Assembly (NCBI RefSeq): GCF_035989885.1
Contig: NZ_CP108518.1
Location: 8,051,001-8,115,000, forward strand
DNA from: Streptomyces sp. NBC_01232
Lineage (GTDB): Bacteria > Actinomycetota > Actinomycetes > Streptomycetales > Streptomycetaceae
DNA: 64,000 nt
Direction: 5' to 3'
Shown here: one piece after another, positions 1-7,968 of the stretch
Numbering within the stretch: the stretch's first letter is position 1
How the letters are laid out: each line of letters begins with the position of its first letter
Made by a program: the position numbers and the translations under genes
Notes under the pieces: generated by a model
Told to the model about the DNA's origin: nothing
Seen by the model: the letters and a program-made list of their open reading frames with translations, nothing else
Databases searched by the model: none

Positions 1-113
1 CCGTCCGGGGCCTGCGGACCTGGGTGACGGACGAGTTCGAGCACGACGGCGTCCGCGCCGGCGGCCCCCGCGTCCTGGACCGGCTGCTGTCCCTCGCCCG
101 CGACGAGGTGTGA
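1..113 (+). CDS. C-terminal end of an unidentified protein (5' truncated by the window)
   Basis: An open frame runs in from the left edge and stops at TGA 111-113. About 36 residues are visible, ending in a charged helix-like stretch (PRVLDRLLSLARDEV). The codons have the strong third-position G/C bias of the other genes, so this is probably the true end of a gene that starts outside the window. Too little is present to name a family. Confidence 0.5.
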   Translation, partial: VRGLRTWVTDEFEHDGVRAGGPRVLDRLLSLARDEV

Positions 114-233
114 CTGCTGTCCGTGCAGGTCAGAGGTGTGGTCGGGGCCTCGAATAATCGTTCCCGCAGAAGTTGATCACATGGTTAGGGTGGGCCCTCT
201 TACCCGAGAAACCGACCGATGTGTGGAGCGTGC

Positions 234-2018
234 ATGCTCAGAACGATGTCGAGCGCCGTCTCGCTGGCCCTGGCCGGCGCCCTGGCCGTGACCGGTGCGG
301 CGGTGGGAACGGCAACGGCCGCCGCCGCACCGGCCGTCAGCGCCGCGGGGGCGGGGGAGACCCCCGTCGGCGCACAGGCCTGGACGCGCGTGTCCAAGAA
401 GTACCCGAACCGCTCCTCCTGGAACACCGCCGACGACCTGCGCGTCGGCAACGAGGGCGCCGCGGAGGGGCTGTCGCGCGCGTACCTACGGCTGGACACC
501 ACCGCCCTGGCGGGCGCCACGGTCTCCCGGGCCACCTTCCGGATCACCAACACGGGAGCCGCGTCCTGCACGGGCCGTCCGGTGGAGCTGTGGAGCGTCG
601 GCGCCGTCTCGGCGAAGACGACGTGGAAGAACCAGCCGGCCAAGGGGGTCCGGCTGGCGACGGTGACGGACGCCAGGGGGCGGGAGGGCTGCGCGGCGGG
701 CGACCTCGAGTTCGACGCCACCGCGGTGGTGAAGGAGGCGGCGGCCGCCTCCCGGACCTCCGTCACCGTGGGCCTGTTCGCCGCGGACGAGTCCGACACC
801 TCGGCCTGGAAGCGCTTCGCCCCGGCGACGGCGAAGCTGGAGACCACCATCGGCAGCCCCGTGCCGCCGGTGATCAGCTCCCCCGAGTTCCCCGACGCCT
901 CGAACGGAGCCCCCGCCAACACCGGGAAGGCCCGTACGCCGGGCACGTTCACGTTCGGCACCGGCGGCGCCGCGAATCTGGACAGGATCGTGTACTGGTC
1001 GGACTTCGACGGGCGGGAGCGCACCGTGGCACCGGGCGCCAACGCCGTGATCACGCCCACCGCCTCCGGTCCCCACATGATCTACGCGTACAGCGTGGAC
1101 AAGGCCGGGCGGCGTTCCGACCAGGCCGTGTACCGCATCTGGGTCCTCGCCAGTGAGGGCCCGGACGCCCCGGGCGACCTGAACGGCGACGGCCTGCGCG
1201 ACCTGTGGACCCTCGACCCGGACGCGAAGCTCCGCTTCTCGGCAGGGCGGGCCGACGGCACCTTCGCCGCGCCCGTCGCCGGCGGGGCGTCCTTCGCCCC
1301 GGGAGCCCGGATCGCCGCCACCGGGGACTGGAACGACGACGGCTACAACGACCTGCTGGTACTCGAGCGCCCCACCGGACTCGGCAGGAACCTGCTCCGG
1401 ATCCACAGAGGCGACGGCCTCGGCGGCATCCGGCCGGGCAGCGGCACCGTCCTGACCGTTTCCTGCCCGGTCGCCGATCCGGACAGCGGCTGCGCCGGCG
1501 AGGACCCGGCCTGGACCGGCGACGACCACTGGTTCAACGCCGAAGCCGTCGTGCACGCGGGAGACCTCAACGCGGACGGCCAGCCCGACCTGCTGGTGAA
1601 GCAGGGTGCGAAGCTCTGGGCGTACACCGCCAGCCTCTTCGCGAGCCTGGACGCATTCGGCGGCCCGGTGCTCGTCGGCGACGGCGGCTGGGACGCCGTC
1701 TCGGTCCTCGCCCCGGGTGACACCGACGGTGACGGCGCCGGCGACCTGTGGGTGCGCGACGACGCCTCCGGCGACCTGTTCGCCGTGAAGGGCGCCAAGG
1801 ACGCCTCCGGGCAGCTCGACCCCAGGAGCTGGGGCACGGCGCAGCGCGTGAGGATCGGCTCGGGCTTCGGCCGGACGGCCTACCCGACGCTCGCCTCGGC
1901 GGCCGACTTCGACCGTGACGGACGGGCCGACCTGTCGGCCGTCGGCGCGGACGGCAAGGCCGTCTGGTTCCGCGCGACCGCCACCGGGATCGAATCGACC
2001 CCCCGTCCGATCGGCTGA
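234..2018 (+). CDS. Secreted DNRLRE-domain protein with C-terminal FG-GAP/VCBS repeats
   Basis: Protein of 594 residues. The N-terminus is a Sec signal peptide (hydrophobic core SLALAGALAVTGAAVG, then an Ala-rich cleavage region). Residues of roughly 40-210 resemble a DNRLRE surface domain: a DDLRVG-like start, AYLRLDT, then alternating strands ending in a conserved W. The C-terminal half carries repeated calcium-loop motifs of the FG-GAP/VCBS type (GDLNGDGLRDL, GDWNDDGYNDL, GDLNADGQPDL, GDTDGDGAGDL, DFDRDGRADL), expected to fold as a beta-propeller. I chose the ATG at 234 because GTGGAG lies just upstream; ATGs at 219 and 246 are also in frame. Likely an extracellular structural or adhesive protein; no catalytic residues are evident. 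It ends at a strong hairpin shared with the convergent gene. Confidence 0.8.
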   Translation: MLRTMSSAVSLALAGALAVTGAAVGTATAAAAPAVSAAGAGETPVGAQAWTRVSKKYPNRSSWNTADDLRVGNEGAAEGLSRAYLRLDTTALAGATVSRATFRITNTGAASCTGRPVELWSVGAVSAKTTWKNQPAKGVRLATVTDARGREGCAAGDLEFDATAVVKEAAAASRTSVTVGLFAADESDTSAWKRFAPATAKLETTIGSPVPPVISSPEFPDASNGAPANTGKARTPGTFTFGTGGAANLDRIVYWSDFDGRERTVAPGANAVITPTASGPHMIYAYSVDKAGRRSDQAVYRIWVLASEGPDAPGDLNGDGLRDLWTLDPDAKLRFSAGRADGTFAAPVAGGASFAPGARIAATGDWNDDGYNDLLVLERPTGLGRNLLRIHRGDGLGGIRPGSGTVLTVSCPVADPDSGCAGEDPAWTGDDHWFNAEAVVHAGDLNADGQPDLLVKQGAKLWAYTASLFASLDAFGGPVLVGDGGWDAVSVLAPGDTDGDGAGDLWVRDDASGDLFAVKGAKDASGQLDPRSWGTAQRVRIGSGFGRTAYPTLASAADFDRDGRADLSAVGADGKAVWFRATATGIESTPRPIG

Positions 2019-2032
2019 TCCCGCGTCAACCG

Positions 2033-2070
2033 GCCGGGCCGGCGTCCCCGTTCAGGGGCGCCGGCCCGGC
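2033..2070. terminator. Bidirectional hairpin terminator between convergent genes
   Basis: GCCGGGCCGGCG (2033-2044) and CGCCGGCCCGGC (2059-2070) are exact reverse complements, extended inward by CCCC/GGGG around a 5-nt loop with one bulged T. It sits just after the stop at 2018 and its right arm lies in the last codons of the opposite-strand gene ending at 2052. There is no U-tract, as is usual in Streptomyces. Confidence 0.65.
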
Positions 2071-2870
2071 GTCGCTTCCGCGGGCGGCTCCACGAACGCG
2101 CGGGTCAGGTGCGCGGTCGCCAGCAGGGCGCCGCGCTCCCTCGCCCGCGCCAGCAGCCCCTCGCGCGAGGCCCGGGCGGTCTCCCGGTCGCGCTCGTGGG
2201 AGTACGGCACCGCCGGGTCGCCCAGCTGCACCGCGTGCACCAGTACGTCCCCGGTGACCACCACATCGCGGGCCCCGGCGCCCTGGTCCACCAGTACCGA
2301 CTGGTGTCCCGGGGTGTGCCCGGGCGTCGGGAGCAGGGTGATGCCGGGAGCCAGCCGGTGAGTGCCGTCCACCTCGTGCAGCTGCCCGCTCGCGCGCAGC
2401 GGCGCCACCGTCCAGTCCCACACCGGGTCCGCCCGGTCCAGCGCGGACACCTCCGCGCGCTGTACGACGTACCGGGCGGCCGGGAAGAACGGCTCCCCGT
2501 CGTCCCCCGACGACCAGCCCGCGTGGTCCTCGTGAAGGTGTGTCAGCACCACCGCCTCCACATCGGCCGGTGCGATACCGGCCGCCGCGAGCGCGTCCGG
2601 CAGCCGGCCCGGCACCGGGGCCCAGGCGGCGGCCGGGGACCGGGACGGCCCGACCCCCGCGTCCACCAGCACCCAGCGACCGCCGGGCCGGGCGATCGCG
2701 AAACACCGGAAGTCCAGCACCCATGCCCCGTCCGGCCCCCTCGCGCCCGGATCCAGCTGCGCCGCCCGTGCCCAGGCGGCCGCGTCCGCGCCCGGGAAGG
2801 CGGTGCGGGCCGGCTCGAAGAAGATCCCCGTGGCGTCGAGCAGCGCCACCACCTGCCCGTGTCGATCCAT
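2052..2870 (-). CDS. MBL-fold metallo-hydrolase
   Basis: Protein of 272 residues with the zinc-binding motif HLHEDH at 111-116, a second ligand region GHTPGH near 170 and an aspartate in the VVVTGDVLVH strand. These are the defining features of the metallo-beta-lactamase hydrolase fold; lactonases (AiiA-like) and other small-molecule hydrolases share this layout, so the substrate cannot be stated. There is no signal peptide, so it is probably cytoplasmic. The start at 2870 lies only 18 bp from the start of the divergent deacetylase gene. A CACAAT hexamer six bases before the ATG could be a -10 for a leaderless transcript. Confidence 0.85.
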   Translation of the reverse strand: MDRHGQVVALLDATGIFFEPARTAFPGADAAAWARAAQLDPGARGPDGAWVLDFRCFAIARPGGRWVLVDAGVGPSRSPAAAWAPVPGRLPDALAAAGIAPADVEAVVLTHLHEDHAGWSSGDDGEPFFPAARYVVQRAEVSALDRADPVWDWTVAPLRASGQLHEVDGTHRLAPGITLLPTPGHTPGHQSVLVDQGAGARDVVVTGDVLVHAVQLGDPAVPYSHERDRETARASREGLLARARERGALLATAHLTRAFVEPPAEATPGRRP

Positions 2871-2875
2871 TCGCC

Positions 2876-2881
2876 TATTGT
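2876..2881 (+). promoter_or_regulatory. Predicted -10 element for leaderless deacetylase transcript
   Basis: TATTGT lies seven bases before the ATG at 2889. With a TANNNT -10 at this distance transcription would begin at or next to the start codon. No ribosome-binding site is present in the 18-bp gap. The reverse strand of the same gap offers CACAAT for the opposite gene, so the two promoters would overlap. Confidence 0.5.
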
Positions 2882-2888
2882 GCGAGAC

Positions 2889-3650
2889 ATGACCGAACAA
2901 CCTGATCAGCAGCCCACCTTGCAGCACATGCCCACCGACTGGACGCGCGCGCTCGCGGTGGTCGCCCACCCCGACGACCTGGAGTACGGCTGCGCCGCGG
3001 CCATCGCGGACTGGACGGACGGGGGCCGGGAGGTGGTCTACCTTCTCGCCACGCGCGGTGAGGCGGGCATCGACAACCTCGCCCCCGCCGAATGCGGTCC
3101 CCTGCGCGAGGCTGAGCAGCGGGCGAGCGCCGCGGTCGTCGGCGTGTCCGAGGTGGAATTCCTGGACTACCGCGACGGCATCGTCGAGTACGGCCTCGAC
3201 CTGCGCCGTGACATCGCCGCGGCCATCAGGCGGCACCGGCCCGAGCTGATCCTCACGCTCAACCACCGTGACACCTGGGGCGGCGCGCAGGGCGGCGGCT
3301 ACTGGAACACCCCCGACCACAAGGCCGTCGGGCGGGCGACGCTGGACGCCGCCGGGGACGCCGGGAACAGGTGGATCTTCCCCGAGCTCATCGAGCAGGG
3401 TCTCGAGCCGTGGAACGGTGTGCGCTGGGTCGCGGTGGCCGGATCGAACACGCCCACGCACGCGAGCGACGCCGGCCCGGGGCTGGAGCGTTCGATCAAG
3501 TCCCTGATGGAGCACAAGGCGTACATCGAGGTGCTCACCGACCAGGACCCGGAGGAGTACGTCCGCACCTTCCTCACCGGGAACGTCCAGCAGGCGGCGG
3601 CCCGGTTCGGCGGGCGCCCGGCCGTGCCGTTCGAGGTCTTCCCCCGCTGA
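2889..3650 (+). CDS. PIG-L family deacetylase
   Basis: Protein of 253 residues. The AVVAHPDDLEYGC segment (HPDD at residues 27-30) is the zinc-binding signature of PIG-L/LmbE N-acetylglucosaminyl deacetylases. A third metal ligand is probably in the NTPDHKAVG segment (around 140). Members include MshB and Mca of mycothiol metabolism and antibiotic-maturation deacetylases; nothing here decides the substrate. The ATG at 2889 has no Shine-Dalgarno but a well placed -10, pointing to leaderless translation. It diverges from the MBL hydrolase gene with almost no spacer, so the two may be co-regulated. Confidence 0.85.
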   Translation: MTEQPDQQPTLQHMPTDWTRALAVVAHPDDLEYGCAAAIADWTDGGREVVYLLATRGEAGIDNLAPAECGPLREAEQRASAAVVGVSEVEFLDYRDGIVEYGLDLRRDIAAAIRRHRPELILTLNHRDTWGGAQGGGYWNTPDHKAVGRATLDAAGDAGNRWIFPELIEQGLEPWNGVRWVAVAGSNTPTHASDAGPGLERSIKSLMEHKAYIEVLTDQDPEEYVRTFLTGNVQQAAARFGGRPAVPFEVFPR

Positions 3651-3665
3651 CCGCCCGCCCCTAGT

Positions 3666-3680
3666 CTGACGATCCGTCAG
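3666..3680. promoter_or_regulatory. Perfect palindromic operator over the enoyl-CoA hydratase promoter
   Basis: CTGACG-ATC-CGTCAG is a perfect 6+3+6 inverted repeat. It overlaps the end of a good -10 hexamer (TAGTCT, 3662-3667) and lies about 16 bp before the GTG start. This geometry is typical of a repressor, for example a TetR-type regulator responding to acyl-CoA, but no such regulator gene is in the window. Confidence 0.55.
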
Positions 3681-3695
3681 GCATGTGCCTGGTGA

Positions 3696-4568
3696 GTGGA
3701 TGTGCCAGCCATCGGGCCGGGGGTGCGGGACACGGTGATCGACACCATCTCCACGGAGATCGCGGAGGGTGAGGAGCGGATACGGCTGGAGGTCGCGGAC
3801 GGCCTCGCGGTCCTCACCCTGTGCCGCCCGGACAAGCTCAACGGCTGGAGCTGGGAGTCCACCCGCCAGCTCGGCCTGCTGGCGGACCTGATCCGCTTCG
3901 ACGAGTCCGTCCGGGCGGTGCTGCTGCGGGCCGAGGGCCGGGCCTTCTGCGCGGGCATCGACGTGACCGCCCCCGGCGGCGCCATCACGGGTGGATCCCC
4001 GGCCGAGCGCACCCGCAACTACTACGAGTGCATCCGCTGGGTGCACGAGCGGTTCGCGGTCCTCGCCCGGCTCCCGCAGCCGGTCGTCGCCGCCGTCCAG
4101 GGCCACTGCCTCGGCTTCGGCTTCGAGCTGGCCCTGATGGCCGACGTCCGGGTGGCGGCCGAGGACGCCGTCTTCGCCCTGCCGGAAGCCCGGCTGGGCG
4201 TGGCGGTCGACGCGGGCGGAGACCTGCGCATCGCCCGCGAAGCGGGAGCGGGCTGGGCCAAGTACCTGGCCCTGACCGGCCGCCGCATCGACGCCGCGAC
4301 GGCGCAGCGGCTCAATCTGGTCCAACTGGTCGTCCCCGGAGAGGAGCTGGAGGAGGCCTCCCGCGCACTGGCGCAGGAGATCGCCGCGAACGCGCCGCTC
4401 GCGGTCCAGGGCATCAAGCGCGCGGTCGACGCCTACGCCGACGCCGCCCTCCCCGCGGCCCTCGACCGGGTGGCGATGACCGCGGCCCTCACCCTCACCT
4501 CGGAGGACTGCCGGGAGGGATACACGGCCATGGCCGCCCGCCGGCCGCCGCGCTTCAGCGGAGGCTGA
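3696..4568 (+). CDS. Enoyl-CoA hydratase/isomerase family protein
   Basis: Protein of 290 residues from GTG 3696. It contains the crotonase-fold landmarks: an AEGRAFCAGIDV loop forming the first oxyanion-hole strand and the VVAAVQGHCLGFGFELALMADVRVAAEDAVFALPE region forming the second. The second catalytic position reads PEARLGV, so a Glu is present. It would hydrate 2-enoyl-CoA in fatty-acid or related acyl-CoA breakdown. Alternative in-frame starts are GTG 3702 and GTG 3735, and no strong Shine-Dalgarno picks one. The palindrome at 3666-3680 suggests repressor control. Its last 14 bases overlap the convergent gene ending at 4555. Confidence 0.85.
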   Translation: MDVPAIGPGVRDTVIDTISTEIAEGEERIRLEVADGLAVLTLCRPDKLNGWSWESTRQLGLLADLIRFDESVRAVLLRAEGRAFCAGIDVTAPGGAITGGSPAERTRNYYECIRWVHERFAVLARLPQPVVAAVQGHCLGFGFELALMADVRVAAEDAVFALPEARLGVAVDAGGDLRIAREAGAGWAKYLALTGRRIDAATAQRLNLVQLVVPGEELEEASRALAQEIAANAPLAVQGIKRAVDAYADAALPAALDRVAMTAALTLTSEDCREGYTAMAARRPPRFSGG

Positions 4569-5355
4569 GCACCGGCCTGGTCGAGAACTCCTCGTACATG
4601 CCCTCGCCGTCCGGTCCGTACGTGAACTCGGCCGCGTACGGATTGCGGTTGGCGGTGGCCAGCGGCAGCCAGGCGAGCAGGTCGCCGTACCCACCGCAGG
4701 CGGCCTCGCCGCCGTCGCCGCCGTGCACGGCGGCCGGGTCGGCGCTCAGCTCCGTCCCGTAGCAGTCGTGGGCGATGTGCAGCCCGAAGGCGTTCGGCTC
4801 GTGCCGCACACCGCCGGCCCCGTACGGCGGCTCGTCCAGGGGGCACTCGTTCCCCCACCGGAAGAGGGTGCCGGCCCCGGCCCCGCACGCATGCTCCCAC
4901 TCGTCGGCGCCGGGCATCCGCAGCCCGCGCGCCGCGAGGGCGGCGGGCATGTCCGCAGCCCTCGCGGTCAGGGCCTCGTCCTCCACGGCCATGAGCACGG
5001 TGGCCAGCGTCGCGGTGCGCGGCGGGCTGAGCACATCGGCGAGATAGGACCTGAGGTCGGGCCGCCCGTACCCGTACCCCTCCTCCGCGCTCTCCGCGTA
5101 GTCGGCGCTCTGCGCGGGCGTCGGCTCCCAGGCGTCCAGGTCGAACCCGAGGCGCACCGTCCCGCCCGGTACGAGGGCGAACTCCTGCCCCTCGCGCTCG
5201 ATGCGGACGCGGTGCAGCGGCCCGCCGAGGTGCTCGACGGCGTCGAACAGCACCACCCGGCCGCCCGCCTGCGCGGCGGCCTCGTGTGCGATGCGTCCGG
5301 CGGCGGCGGGGTCCAGCGAACGCCAGCGGTCCAGGGTCAGATCGGCGAGAGACAT
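4555..5355 (-). CDS. SUMF1/formylglycine-generating-enzyme-like protein
   Basis: Protein of 266 residues. The segment MPGADEWEHACGAGAGTLFRWGNE matches the core of the FGE/SUMF1 fold (E.WE.A....... .WG.E), followed by PNAFGLHIA and a C-terminal PVLSLR, where SUMF1 proteins usually end in R...FR. The N-terminal 100 residues are not familiar. I could not find the pair of active-site cysteines of true formylglycine-generating enzymes, so this is better read as a fold relative of unknown function than as a sulfatase activator. Its stop overlaps the stop of the convergent enoyl-CoA hydratase gene. Confidence 0.6.
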   Translation of the reverse strand: MSLADLTLDRWRSLDPAAAGRIAHEAAAQAGGRVVLFDAVEHLGGPLHRVRIEREGQEFALVPGGTVRLGFDLDAWEPTPAQSADYAESAEEGYGYGRPDLRSYLADVLSPPRTATLATVLMAVEDEALTARAADMPAALAARGLRMPGADEWEHACGAGAGTLFRWGNECPLDEPPYGAGGVRHEPNAFGLHIAHDCYGTELSADPAAVHGGDGGEAACGGYGDLLAWLPLATANRNPYAAEFTYGPDGEGMYEEFSTRPVLSLR

Positions 5356-5467
5356 GAGGCGATCCTCGCACCGGTCACTGACAACCGGAGCCGGGGGGCC
5401 AGGGGGTGTCTCGCCGATCACGCCGGGCTCGGGGGGCTCTGGTGCGGCCTGATCGGCAGGACACCCC

Positions 5468-6364
5468 TTAGAGCGTGAACGGGCCGCGCCCCAGCTGGGT
5501 TCGGACCGGGACCACCTCGGGGTTGACCACCGACCGTCGCTGCCAGTTCGCCCCGTCGACCACCAGGGTGTGCCCGGTGATGAACCGGGCGTAGGGCGAG
5601 GCCAGGAAGGTGGCGGCCCAGCCCAGTTCGCGCGGCGCACCGACCCGCAGGGCGGGCTGCCGGGCGTCCTTCGCGTCGGGCGCGGCGCGGTCCAGGCCGC
5701 CCTGGATGTCCTCGGTCATGTCGGCGTGCGGGAACAGCCCGGGGACGAGCCCGTTGATCTGGATGCCGTACGGGCCCCACTCGACCGCCAGCGTCTCCAC
5801 CAGGTTCTTCACCCCGGCCTTGGCCGCGGCGCTGTGGGCGAAGCCCGGCCCGCCCGTCCAGGCGTACGAGGCGCCGATGTTCACGATCGACCCGGGCGTG
5901 CCGGCGGCGAGGTGGCGGCGGCCGAACTCGCGGGTCATGAACCAGGTGCCCGTCAGGGTGATGTCGACCACCGCCCGCCAGGCGTTCGGGGAGAGGTCCT
6001 CCGCGGGGGAGGGGAAGTTGGCGGCCGCGTTGTTGACCAGAACGTCCGGCAGGCCGGAGGCCGCCTGCGCGGCGTCGAAGACCTCGGCGACCCGCTCGGG
6101 ATCCCTGATGTCGCAGACGGCGGCCGTCACCCGGCCCGCACCGGGTACGGCCGCCAGCTCGTCCCGCGCCGCCTTGAGCTGTTCGGCGCGCCGGCTCGCG
6201 ATGACCAGATCGGCGCCGAGCCGAGCGAACTCGGCGGCCACGGCCCTGCCCAGCCCGGTGCCGCCGCCGGTCACGAGGACCACCTGCCCCGCGTAGGTCC
6301 CGCGGGGCAGGGCGGCGGCGCCGAGCGGCGGCGGCGTGGGCAGGCCGGGCAGAGGGGTCTCCAT
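5468..6364 (-). CDS. SDR family oxidoreductase, dienoyl/trans-2-enoyl-CoA reductase type
   Basis: Protein of 298 residues. The cofactor motif TGGGTGLG is at 32-39, followed by ASRR (favouring NADPH) and the VNNAA strand. The usual YxxxK catalytic motif is replaced by HSAAAKAG: the Lys is kept but the Tyr position is His. That replacement is characteristic of the DECR/PECR branch (2,4-dienoyl-CoA and trans-2-enoyl-CoA reductases), which fits the neighbouring enoyl-CoA hydratase and acyl-CoA dehydrogenases. It would reduce unsaturated acyl-CoA using NADPH in the cytoplasm. It is read leftwards, away from the repeat region upstream. Confidence 0.8.
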   Translation of the reverse strand: METPLPGLPTPPPLGAAALPRGTYAGQVVLVTGGGTGLGRAVAAEFARLGADLVIASRRAEQLKAARDELAAVPGAGRVTAAVCDIRDPERVAEVFDAAQAASGLPDVLVNNAAANFPSPAEDLSPNAWRAVVDITLTGTWFMTREFGRRHLAAGTPGSIVNIGASYAWTGGPGFAHSAAAKAGVKNLVETLAVEWGPYGIQINGLVPGLFPHADMTEDIQGGLDRAAPDAKDARQPALRVGAPRELGWAATFLASPYARFITGHTLVVDGANWQRRSVVNPEVVPVRTQLGRGPFTL

Positions 6365-6425
6365 GCGCCCATCGATAGCGTGCGGGCGCTCGGAACACCA
6401 TCCCCGGGCGGCCCCGAGTGCCGCC

Positions 6426-6480
6426 TGGGTCCTGTCGTCAAAGTAGCGCGGGCCAGGCGGGACTTTGACGACAGGACCCA
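6426..6480. repeat. Short perfect inverted-repeat element (type-1 ends, no core)
   Basis: A 19-bp arm at 6426-6444 is exactly repeated in reverse complement at 6462-6480, with 17 bp between. The arm includes GGTCCTGTCGTCAAAGT, the same end sequence as the repeats at 11427 and 24624. It looks like a version of those elements that has lost its central core. Confidence 0.8.
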
Positions 6481-6644
6481 GGTCGTCTCTTTTGGATCTT
6501 GTCGGTCGGCCCGTGTCGTCCGGTGCCGTGCATCGCAAGGCGGAGGAGCGCCGTTGTACTGGACGTACTGCGGTGCTCCGACAACGCGGCGAGGTGCGGT
6601 GCCGGGCGACGCGGGCCCGGCAAGATCCGAAAGAGACGACCTAG
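6480..6644. repeat. Dispersed hairpin repeat, copy A (type-2 ends)
   Basis: Ends of 22 bp at 6480-6501 and 6621-6642 are inverted repeats with one mismatch (outer part GGTCGTCTCTTT). The interior is an imperfect palindrome centred on GTACTGGACGTAC, with the core TGCATCGCAAGGCGGAG shared in reverse orientation by the other copies. The terminal CTAG (6641-6644) contains the stop codon of the leftward gene 6641-7756. No open frame of its own looks real. Confidence 0.85.
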
Positions 6645-7756
6645 CTGCCGGAGTTGTACGCCTGCTTGGTCGCGCAGGTCCAGATCACCGGCTTGAGCTT
6701 GCCCTTCGCGTTCACGGCCGATCCGCCGACCCGGTCGTCGTCCGAGGCCGCGTCGGCCATGCTCGCCCCGCCCCCGGCCAGCCGCGGCAGGGCCTTGACC
6801 GGACCGGAACCGGAGCGCAGCAGGGCCTGGTCCGGCAGGGTCATGAGTTCCGGGTGGAACTTGGCCGTTCCGACGCTGAGGTTCGTCGTCGCGCTGATCG
6901 CCTCGAAGGTGGCGTACGGGTGCGAGCTCAGCCCGCCCGGGGCGGTGGCGGGACCGGTGAGCGGGGGCTCCCAGACGAGCGGGGCGTACTCGTGCCACGG
7001 TCCGGCCCAGTCGTAGCCGACGATCCGGCGGCTCTCGTCGATGTCCTGGACGTAGCTTTCGTTCGCCGTGGGAGCCAGCAGCCGGGCGGCGGAGCCGTCC
7101 CCGGGCCACAGCACCGGGTGGGTGCCCTCCAGGTGCTGCCCGGTCTCGGGTACCTCGTAGTCCTGGGTGGCCATGCCGAGGATGTCGCCCTGGTTGTTGA
7201 TGCCGGTGACCATCGTGATGCGGGTCCCCGGGCCGGCGTCGGCCGGGACGGGCAGTTCGCGGACCTTCTGGCCGTCCTTCCAGACGGTGCCGACGGCGCT
7301 GTCGGAGCGGGAGACCACGTACCCGGCGTCGTTCACGTCGGCCTCGAGGTCGGAGCCGTAGCTGTCCGGCAGCAGGGTGATCGCCGCGGCGCCCGCCTGG
7401 TATGTGAACAGCGAGGTGCCCGTGAAGTCGTGCAGGACGCCCACCATCAGGCCGTGCGCGTTGACGGCGAGCACCTGGCCGGTCTGGTTCTGGTCGGTCA
7501 GCGGGACCCGGTGCAGCGTGGTGCCGGTCCAGTAGACGGGCTTGCGGCCCGAGACGCCGACGGCGAGATTTCCCGCACCGAGGTCGAAGACGCCCTGGCT
7601 GCGCGGGGTGTCGCGCATGTACGACTCGTCGCCGATGGTGCCGAGCACCTGGATCTTCGGCGTGCACTTCGTTTCGGCCGCCACGGCCGGGCCGGCCGCG
7701 GTGATCAGGCCGGCCACGACGATGGCGGCGGCGGCCGCGGACATGCTTCTTCTCAT
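6641..7756 (-). CDS. Secreted HAF-repeat protein
   Basis: Protein of 371 residues with a Sec signal peptide (MRRSMSAAAAAIVVAGLITA... ending in AVAAE). The mature part has repeated short units ending in a hydrophobic-G pattern: AVNAHGLMVGVLHD, DVNDAGYVVSRSD, GINNQGDILGMA, DIDESRRIVGYDW, AVNAKGKLKPVI. These are the units of HAF-type extracellular repeat proteins, likely a beta-propeller. No catalytic motif is visible. Two cysteines (near 31 and 362) could form a disulfide closing the structure. The stop codon is supplied by the end of repeat copy A. Confidence 0.7.
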   Translation of the reverse strand: MRRSMSAAAAAIVVAGLITAAGPAVAAETKCTPKIQVLGTIGDESYMRDTPRSQGVFDLGAGNLAVGVSGRKPVYWTGTTLHRVPLTDQNQTGQVLAVNAHGLMVGVLHDFTGTSLFTYQAGAAAITLLPDSYGSDLEADVNDAGYVVSRSDSAVGTVWKDGQKVRELPVPADAGPGTRITMVTGINNQGDILGMATQDYEVPETGQHLEGTHPVLWPGDGSAARLLAPTANESYVQDIDESRRIVGYDWAGPWHEYAPLVWEPPLTGPATAPGGLSSHPYATFEAISATTNLSVGTAKFHPELMTLPDQALLRSGSGPVKALPRLAGGGASMADAASDDDRVGGSAVNAKGKLKPVIWTCATKQAYNSGS

Positions 7757-7909
7757 GTGGTTGTCCCCCCTGGACAGGTGCTGTTCCCCGTTGAGTCATG
7801 ACACGTGCACGCCACATGTTGCCTGATCTTGAGCCGAATGTGGCCTGAATGGCGCGTGCTGATGCGGACTCGAAGGTTCTCCACCTCGGCCGGCGGTTCA
7901 CAGGAAGGC

Positions 7910-7926
7910 AAGCGACCGCTTAGTAT
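7910..7926 (+). promoter_or_regulatory. Palindromic operator overlapping a -10 box upstream of the acyl-CoA dehydrogenase operon
   Basis: AAGCG-AC-CGCTT (7910-7921) is a perfect inverted repeat whose last base begins TAGTAT (7921-7926), a perfect TANNNT -10. A GGAGG ribosome-binding site follows about 30 bp later before ATG 7969. A repressor here would block the polymerase. The sequence differs from the operator at 3666, implying a second regulator. Confidence 0.6.
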
Positions 7927-7968
7927 GCGCGCGGAGTGTGATTCCTCGACGGCGGCTGGAGGCCCCGG

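Noticed and set aside
2052-4694. Very long minus-strand open frame across the deacetylase and hydratase genes
   Set aside because: Only its end (2052-2870) has a real domain. The rest is the low-complexity Gly/Arg/Ala shadow of high-GC genes on the other strand.
4555-5355. True formylglycine-generating enzyme
   Set aside because: The paired active-site cysteines were not found and no sulfatase gene is near.
6480-6644. Small protein genes inside the dispersed repeats
   Set aside because: Short frames read through the repeats in several directions, but they follow the palindrome rather than codon bias and lack ribosome-binding sites.
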